From positions 1,674,001 to 1,738,000 of the forward strand of contig NZ_JAGGMR010000001.1 of NCBI RefSeq assembly GCF_017875645.1: DNA of 64,000 bases, in the 5' to 3' direction. Positions 58,028-64,000 of this stretch are shown piece after piece. Within the stretch, counting starts at the first letter, position 1. Each line of letters opens with the position of its first letter. This DNA is from Nocardia goodfellowii (lineage in GTDB: Bacteria; Actinomycetota; Actinomycetes; Mycobacteriales; Mycobacteriaceae). The translations under genes were made by a program, and so were the position numbers. The notes under the pieces were generated by a model that ran no database searches, was not told the origin of the DNA, and saw nothing but the letters and a program-made list of their open reading frames with translations.

Positions 58028-58645
58028 ATGAAGTTCGGGAAGATCACGGCTGCCGTTTTTATGGCGATCACCGCGGTGGGGATTACGGCGGCGACGGCCA
58101 ACGGGCAGCCGGGGGTGGCCACGGAAGCGCCGGCGGTAACCGCACCGGGGAACGCGACCGCGGGCGTTGTGCAGGGAATCAACTACCGCACAACGGTTTC
58201 CCCGGCTGAGAAGCTGATCACCATGGCCCTGGACAAGGGGCGGTTCGAACTCGCGGCCGACGGTGCGTCCGTGCTGCTGAAGGCCGACGACGGCGCGACG
58301 GTGGACCAGGTGCCGCTGCGTTCCGAGCTGGCGGGGCGGCCGATCGCGGTCGCGCAGGAGATCGGCGTCGACGGCCGCAGCCTGAAACTGACCGCGTCCA
58401 TGACGCCGGAGGACACCGCGCAACTCGGTGACGTGGCGCGGTTGAAGGACATCAGCTCCTACGACCGGCTCATGGAGCAGGTCGAGAAGAACAAGACCGG
58501 CATGATCATCGGCGGCGTCATCGGAGCGTTCTTCCCGTTCCTGTGGCTGGTCACCATCCCGGCCGGCGTGCTGATCGGCGGGTACGTCACCGGCGGTCAG
58601 GAGTTCCTCGACGCGGTGATCGCGTTCGCCACCGGCCGGCCGTGA
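58028..58645 (+). CDS. Secreted or membrane-associated hypothetical protein
   Basis: 205 residues. Signal peptide (KITAAVFMAITAVGITAATANG). The mature part has a beta-rich domain (LITMALDKGRFELAADGASV, VDQVPLRSELAGRPIAV). Near the C terminus is a Gly-rich hydrophobic hairpin MIIGGVIGAFFPFLWLVTIPAGVLIGGYV that could insert in a membrane. ATG 58028 follows GAAGGGGATTCAA. The family appears limited to Nocardia-like actinobacteria; no function recognised. It is followed by a strong terminator. Confidence 0.72.
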   Translation: MKFGKITAAVFMAITAVGITAATANGQPGVATEAPAVTAPGNATAGVVQGINYRTTVSPAEKLITMALDKGRFELAADGASVLLKADDGATVDQVPLRSELAGRPIAVAQEIGVDGRSLKLTASMTPEDTAQLGDVARLKDISSYDRLMEQVEKNKTGMIIGGVIGAFFPFLWLVTIPAGVLIGGYVTGGQEFLDAVIAFATGRP

Positions 58646-58663
58646 TCCGCGGCAGCTGACACC

Positions 58664-58699
58664 AAAGGTGTGCGGGCTTCGAGCCCGCACACCTTTTTT
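58664..58699. terminator. Strong bidirectional terminator
   Basis: Perfect 15-bp stem AAAGGTGTGCGGGCT / AGCCCGCACACCTTT, TCG loop, ending in TTTTTT. It separates the secreted protein gene from convergent thiE, whose stop is five bases away. Confidence 0.95.
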
Positions 58700-58703
58700 G
58701 TGT

Positions 58704-59402
58704 TCACGCGTTGGTGAGCAGCGCCGCTTTCAGTTCACGGGCGGCGGCTTCGGGGTCGCGGGCATCGGTGATGGCACGCACGACGACGATCCGGTCGGCG
58801 CCCGCTGCCAGCAATTCCGGGATGCGCGTCGCATCGATGCCGCCGATCGCGAACCACGGCCGGGTCGGATGCGCGTCGGCGGTGGAGCGGATCAGGTCGA
58901 TGCTGGACGGGGTGCGCCCCGGCTTGGTCGGGGTCGCCCACACCGGGCCGGTGCAGAAGTAGTCGATGTGCTCGTCGATCGCGGCCAGTCCGGCCTGCGC
59001 CCGGTTGTGTGTGGACCGCCCGATCACCACGTCGGGGCCGAGGATCCGGCGCGCGTACCAGGGCGGCAGGTCGCCCTGGCCCAGGTGCAGGACGTCGGCT
59101 CCGGCGGCCAACGCGATATCGGCGCGATCGTTCACCGCGAACAGCGCGCCGTGCCGGCGGGCGGCGGCCTTCAGTTCGGCCAGCGCGCCGAGCTCGGCCT
59201 TGGCCTCGAGCGGCCCGTACTTCGCCTCACCCGGCGAACCCTTGTCCCGGAGCTGGATGATGTCGACTCCGCCCGCCAGCGCCGCGTCCGCGAACTTGGC
59301 CAGATCCCCTTTTTCCCGGCGTGCGTCGGTGCACAGATACAGCCGTGCCGTAGCGAGCCGTTCCCTGGGGGAAAGTGATCTTTTCTGCTGGGAGGGTTGC
59401 AC
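58704..59402 (-). CDS. thiE: Thiamine-phosphate synthase
   Basis: Joins thiazole phosphate and HMP diphosphate to thiamine phosphate. About 232 residues from GTG 59402; TIM barrel. [85 protein letters not shown] and the phosphate site [26 protein letters not shown]. Divergent from thiO-thiS-thiG, with a repeat array in the gap and no TPP riboswitch recognised. Confidence 0.96.
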   Translation of the reverse strand: MQPSQQKRSLSPRERLATARLYLCTDARREKGDLAKFADAALAGGVDIIQLRDKGSPGEAKYGPLEAKAELGALAELKAAARRHGALFAVNDRADIALAAGADVLHLGQGDLPPWYARRILGPDVVIGRSTHNRAQAGLAAIDEHIDYFCTGPVWATPTKPGRTPSSIDLIRSTADAHPTRPWFAIGGIDATRIPELLAAGADRIVVVRAITDARDPEAAARELKAALLTNA

Positions 59403-59489
59403 GACTCCGACGGTAGCCGCGCTACCGTTGGTATGCGAACGGGTGGGGGTTGAAAAAGGCGAGGAAAGCGGTGAACGGTATGCGGGGTC

Positions 59490-59741
59490 GGCGACAGGAC
59501 GCCTCCAAGTGGTTCGCACCCGCCCTCGGTGATTGTGGATGGCGACGGGATGCCGCCGGGTTGTCTGCACCTGCCCCCGATGGGTGTGGGTGGCGACAGG
59601 TTGCCACCGGATCGTCCGCACCGACCTTCGGTGATTGTGGATGGCGTCAGGATTCCGCCGAGTTGTCTGCACTCACCCCTGATGGGCGTGGGCGGCGACA
59701 GGCCACCGAGTTGGCCGCACCGGACTTGCGTGATCGCGGAT
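59490..59741. repeat. 51-bp minisatellite between thiE and thiO
   Basis: Four 51-base units and one 48-base unit (59490-59741), each starting GGCGACAGG-like and containing (C/G)CGCAC-CC and GTGGAT/GTGGGT. Odd and even units are more alike, a 102-base higher-order repeat. The last unit ends in GCGGAT, so the first possible thiO ATG (59740) is formed at its end. 51 and 48 are multiples of three. It fills most of the 59403-59745 gap; nothing else is evident there. Confidence 0.88.
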
Positions 59742-59745
59742 GGCG

Positions 59746-60836
59746 ATGAGCACGCTGGGTGTTGTCGGGGGTGGTGCTGTCGGGTTGGGGGTGGCTTGGC
59801 GGGCGGCTGAGGCGGGGTGGTCGGTCACTCTGTTCGATCCGGCGATCGGTTCCGGGGCTTCCTGGGTGGCGGGCGGCATGCTGGCACCGTTGTCCGAGGG
59901 CTGGCCCGGGGAGGAGCGGGTGCTGGAATTCGGCGCGGCGTCCTTGGCGCGCTGGCCGGAATTCGCGGCCCGGCTGGAGCAGCTGTCCGGTGTGGCGGTT
60001 TTCGTCGCCGACGAGACGCTGACCGTCGCGCTCGATGCCGCCGATGCCGCCGACCTGCGCACTATCGCCGCCTGGGTCGGGGGCCACGGTCACGACCTCC
60101 AGGTGTTGGACCGCGCCGGGGTGCGCGCGCTGGAACCCGCACTGGCCCGCACGGTGCGTGCCGGTCTGCTCGCCACCGCGGAACCCGCTGTGGACAACCG
60201 CCGGTTACTCGACGGACTGCGGAAAGCCTGCGTCGCCGCCGGGGTCCAGGTTCGTGCCGAAGCCGTGGCGGATCTGGATCGGCTCGACGCCGATCAGGTC
60301 GTGCTGGCCGCCGGGGCTGCCTCGGCCGGGCTCAGACCCGACCTGCCGGTCCGTCCGGTCAAAGGGGAGATCTTGCGTTTGCGGCACCGGCCGGGCGCGA
60401 CGCCCGCACCGCGCCGGGTGATCCGCGCCCGGGTGCACGGCCGGGCGGTCTACCTGGTCCCGCGCGATGACGGAATCGTCGTCGGCGCAACACAATACGA
60501 GGCCGGTTTCGACACCACCGTCACTGTCGGCGGTGTCCGTGACCTGATCGCCGACGCCGAGGCGATCCTGCCCGGCATCGCCGAATACGAACTGGCCGAG
60601 GCGATCGCGGGTTCGCGCCCCGGCACCCCGGACAATCTGCCGCTGATCGGCAGGCTCACCGACCGGATCGTGGTCGCCACCGGCCACGGCCGCAACGGCA
60701 TGCTCACCACCCCGCTCACCGTCGACGCGGTGCTGGGCGAGCTCGCCGGTTCTCCGCTGCCGGACGCGCGATCCGCTGATCCGCGGCGCTTCACGACGCC
60801 CACCGCGTCTGTCTCGTCATCTCTAGGAGGAATTCG

Positions 60837-60840
<4 letters not shown>
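59746..60840 (+). CDS. thiO: Glycine oxidase ThiO
   Basis: FAD enzyme that oxidises glycine to dehydroglycine for thiazole formation. About 364 residues. FAD Rossmann motif VVGGGAVGLGVAWRAAEAGW, ASWVAGGMLAPLSE, AAGAASAGLRPDLPVRPVKGE, and VVGATQYEAGFD with the C-terminal GHGRNGMLTTPLTV. The start is ATG 59746 or 59740, the latter inside the minisatellite end. Its stop overlaps the thiS start by four bases (ATGA). Confidence 0.95.
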
Positions 60841-61809
<969 letters not shown>

Positions 61810-61827
61810 CCGCACCTCCGGGTATTT

Positions 61828-61845
61828 CTCATCCTCGAGGATGAG
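61828..61845. promoter_or_regulatory. 18-bp perfect palindrome upstream of the ABC exporter
   Basis: CTCATCCTCGAGGATGAG is fully symmetric with no spacer and lies 58 bases before the ABC ATPase start. It is a good candidate operator for a dimeric regulator of the exporter; no regulator gene is adjacent. Confidence 0.5.
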
Positions 61846-61902
61846 GCGACTCGGCACCTTGTGCTGACGCATCCGCGCCGTTTTTACGGAATGCTGAGCG
61901 GC

Positions 61903-62835
61903 ATGATCGAACTGAGGGGCCTGACCAAACACTATGGCCAGACCGTCGCGGTTCAGGATCTCTCGTTCACCGTCCAGCCAGGACAGGTGACCGGCTTCCT
62001 CGGACCCAACGGCGCTGGTAAATCCACCACCATGCGGATGATCTTGGGCTTGGACCAGCCCACCGCGGGCACGGCGCTGATCAACGGCAAGCCGTATCAC
62101 GAACTGCGGTCACCGCTGTGTGAAGTCGGCGCACTGCTGGACGCGAAATGGGTGCATCCGAACCGTTCGGCGCGTTCACATCTGCGCTGGATGGCGGCGA
62201 CCAACAACATTCCGGCGTCCCGGGTCGACGACGTGCTGAAGCTGGTCGGCCTGTCCGAGGTCGCGGGCAAGGCCGCGGGCGGTTTCTCGCTCGGTATGTC
62301 GCAGCGGCTCGGCCTGGCCGGCGCGCTGCTCGGCGATCCGCAGGTACTGCTGTTCGACGAGCCGGTCAACGGTCTCGATCCGGAGGGCATCCTGTGGATC
62401 CGCCGCTTCATGCAGCGCCTGGCCGCCGAGGGTCGCACCGTGCTGGTGTCGAGCCATCTGCTCTCGGAAATGGCGCAGACCGCCGAGCATCTGGTGGTGA
62501 TCGGCCGCGGCCGGCTCATCTCCGATTCCAGTACCAAGGAATTCATCGAAAAGGCGTCGGAATCGACGGTGCGCGTGCGCAGTCCGCAACTGGATCAGCT
62601 GCGCAGTCTGCTGACCTCCAACGGGATGACGGTGCGCGAGGACGGTTCGGACGCGGTGATCGCGGTCGATGTCACCAGTGACGCGGTCGGAAAGCTGGCC
62701 GCCGCCAACGAGATCACGCTCTACGAGTTGTCGCCGCAGCGGGCTTCGCTGGAGGAGGCGTTCATGCGGATGACCGGCGGTGCGGTGGAATACCACGCCA
62801 CCGGCTTGGACGAAGTGATGGGAGGTGCGCTCTGA
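61903..62835 (+). CDS. ABC-2 transporter ATP-binding protein
   Basis: 310 residues, from ATG 61903. Walker A GFLGPNGAGKSTTMRM, signature SLGMSQRLGLAGAL, Walker B VLLFDEPVNGLDPEG, and switch His SSHLLSEMAQ. The C-terminal 90 residues are the DrrA/NatA-type extension. The signature serine is SLGMS, an atypical but accepted form of LSGGQ. It drives the next gene product, a membrane export system for an unknown lipid or drug. Confidence 0.92.
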   Translation: MIELRGLTKHYGQTVAVQDLSFTVQPGQVTGFLGPNGAGKSTTMRMILGLDQPTAGTALINGKPYHELRSPLCEVGALLDAKWVHPNRSARSHLRWMAATNNIPASRVDDVLKLVGLSEVAGKAAGGFSLGMSQRLGLAGALLGDPQVLLFDEPVNGLDPEGILWIRRFMQRLAAEGRTVLVSSHLLSEMAQTAEHLVVIGRGRLISDSSTKEFIEKASESTVRVRSPQLDQLRSLLTSNGMTVREDGSDAVIAVDVTSDAVGKLAAANEITLYELSPQRASLEEAFMRMTGGAVEYHATGLDEVMGGAL

Positions 62836-63611
62836 TGGGCGTGTTGACAGCGGAACGCATCAAACTCACCTCGACCCGGTCGCCGTGGTGGTGCACGGCG
62901 ATCATCATCGCGCTCGGCTTGGGCCTGCCCGTGCTGTTCACCCTGATCACCAATGCCACCTTCGGCACCGAGAACAGCGGCGACGCGCCGGGCTTGAATC
63001 CGGCCATGGCTTCCAGCGGTATCGCCGGATTCGGCGTGATGGTGCTGATGATCATGGCGGCGCTCGCGGTGACCAACGAATACCGCTTCGGGATCATCCG
63101 GACCACGTTCCAGGCCACCCCGCATCGCGCTCGGGTGATCAGCACCAAGGCCGGGTTGCTCGCGGTCTACGGCGCGGTGCTCACCGGCGTGCTGGTGGCG
63201 CTGGCCTATGTGCTGGTCAAGGTGCTGGCTCGGGCCGAACTGGCGCCGAATCTCGAGCTTTCCGGCGTGGATTCGTGGCGGCCGCTGTTCGGCGTGCCGA
63301 TCTACGGCTTCCTGTGTGTGGTGCTCGCGGTGGCCATCGGCGTGCTGGTGCGTCAGTCGGCGGCGGCGATCTCGCTGCTGATCCTGTGGCCGTTGCTGAT
63401 CGAGGGCCTGTTCGGCGCGATCCCGTGGGTCGCCAAGAATGTGACGCCGTTCCTGCCGTTCGCGAACGCGAATCACTTCCTCGGCTCGGGTGGTGAAACC
63501 GCCGTCAGTCACTTCCACTGGGGTCCGTGGGGTGGGCTGCTGTACTTCGCCGCGTTCGTCGCGATCGTTTTCGGGGCGGCGCTGTACACGGTGAACAAGC
63601 GCGACGCCTGA
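62835..63611 (+). CDS. ABC-2 transporter permease
   Basis: 258 residues with about six membrane helices (AIIIALGLGLPVLFTLI, GVMVLMIMAALAV, AVYGAVLTGVLVALAYVLV, GFLCVVLAVAIGVLV, ISLLILWPLLIEGLFG, LLYFAAFVAIVFGAALY). The start overlaps the ATPase stop by one base (TGATG). Topology agrees with an ABC-2 half-transporter. The substrate is unknown. Confidence 0.9.
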   Translation: MGVLTAERIKLTSTRSPWWCTAIIIALGLGLPVLFTLITNATFGTENSGDAPGLNPAMASSGIAGFGVMVLMIMAALAVTNEYRFGIIRTTFQATPHRARVISTKAGLLAVYGAVLTGVLVALAYVLVKVLARAELAPNLELSGVDSWRPLFGVPIYGFLCVVLAVAIGVLVRQSAAAISLLILWPLLIEGLFGAIPWVAKNVTPFLPFANANHFLGSGGETAVSHFHWGPWGGLLYFAAFVAIVFGAALYTVNKRDA

Positions 63612-63730
63612 CAAAGACCACCCGGGTAGCCTCCCTCGCCACTCGGGTAGGGGCCGCGACCTTGTCGGGAGGTCCGCGTGCCCCGATCGCATCTCCTGCC
63701 ACTGCCCGGCGGGACGGTGTGACAACTATG

Positions 63731-63761
63731 GCCCGGTGCGGGATTCGTCCCCACCGGGCCG
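63731..63761. terminator. Hairpin after the ABC operon
   Basis: GGCCCGGTG pairs with CACCGGGCC, 13-base loop, 120 bases past the permease; no T tract. Within 63612-63904 another weak dyad TCACA-N6-TGTGA occurs at 63792-63807; nothing else recognised. Confidence 0.45.
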
Positions 63762-63904
63762 TGGTGTGTCCGGCGTCGGCAGTAATCTCGATCACAGCAA
63801 TTTGTGAGTTATCTGTCGGGGCCCGATGGGGTGGTCCGCCGCCCGTTCCCGGGGCGAGTACAAGTAATCCGCCGATGGCAGATCTCCTGAGCTACGCTCG
63901 GGGC

Positions 63905-64000
63905 GTGAGGGATACACCTTCCGGCGGTACCGAACCCGTGCCGGAGCCGGAGGCCGATGGGGGAGTTCCGCCTGAAGTCGTCATACCGCTCGAGCCGTCC
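63905..64000 (+). CDS. Start of a protein of unknown function, cut by the window end
   Basis: An open frame from GTG 63905 gives MRDTPSGGTEPVPEPEADGG and continues to the end with no stop. The N terminus is Pro/Glu-rich and disordered; no domain is visible in 32 residues. No strong ribosome site is seen. It could also be the leader of a larger gene with a different start. Confidence 0.4.
   Translation, partial: MRDTPSGGTEPVPEPEADGGVPPEVVIPLEPS

Noticed and set aside
59490..59741. CRISPR array or TPP riboswitch in the thiE-thiO gap
   Set aside because: There are no spacers, so it is not CRISPR; the CTGAGA and ACCTGATC core of the TPP aptamer was not found.
63792..63807. CRP-like site TCACA-N6-TGTGA
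   Set aside because: Half-sites are inverted relative to the usual TGTGA-N6-TCACA and short; likely chance.

Overview
The window is a high-GC actinobacterial chromosome segment. The gene content and order match the Mycobacterium tuberculosis Rv0350-Rv0417 neighbourhood (dnaK, flavohemoglobin, clpB, pyrE, SpoU methylase, GH76, DedA, fba, Rv0361-like, DUF3151, M50 protease, purA, rhodanese-metZ, fgd, pta-ackA, pknG-glnH-glnX, mutT3, thiE/thiOSG). Gaps, insertions and a fused HadA/HadB dehydratase suggest Nocardia or a close mycolic-acid-producing relative rather than Mycobacterium itself; the genus is an inference. No rRNA, tRNA, insertion sequence, phage or CRISPR array was seen. Almost all DNA is coding, genes are short-spaced, and many neighbours overlap by 1-4 bases.

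1-7 kb is a heat/oxidative stress block: the start of dnaK (running off the left edge), a type II flavohemoglobin with a duplicated reductase domain next to it, a quinone oxidoreductase, and clpB. dnaK and clpB share the same control architecture: a HAIR (HspR) operator next to or overlapping a SigH-like promoter with identical 18-base spacing. 7-19 kb holds membrane/secreted proteins, an SDR, pyrE, a FabH-like ketosynthase, a lysoplasmalogenase, a two-component system, two related DUF4190 proteins, an RNA methyltransferase, a GH76 glycosidase and two DedA proteins. 19-30 kb has fba, an EmbR-like regulator, the fused HadAB dehydratase, a membrane protein with a large 27-bp repeat array inside its gene, DUF3151, FUSC, an M50 protease and purA.

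30-44 kb is more lineage-specific: a large LuxR (LAL) regulator, a lipoprotein, an alkyltransferase, a MocR regulator, a CoA transferase, an amidohydrolase with fprA (behind an IdeR-like palindrome), then a SAM-IV riboswitch controlling rhodanese-metZ. 44-49 kb holds F420 genes (fgd and a Ddn-like reductase) and a MarR/DJ-1 operon with two tandem operators at its promoter, next to a DUF2268 protease with a MerR-type promoter. 49-64 kb contains pta-ackA, the PknG-GlnH-GlnX amino-acid sensing operon, mutT3, the thiamine genes thiE and thiO-thiS-thiG (separated by a 51-bp minisatellite), and an ABC-2 exporter preceded by an 18-bp perfect palindrome.

No wholly new multi-gene system was identified. 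The most interesting signals are regulatory and structural: the paired HspR/SigH modules, the leaderless MerR- and MarR-type promoters, the two repeat arrays, paired DnaA boxes in a hairpin, and the duplicated flavohemoglobin reductase.
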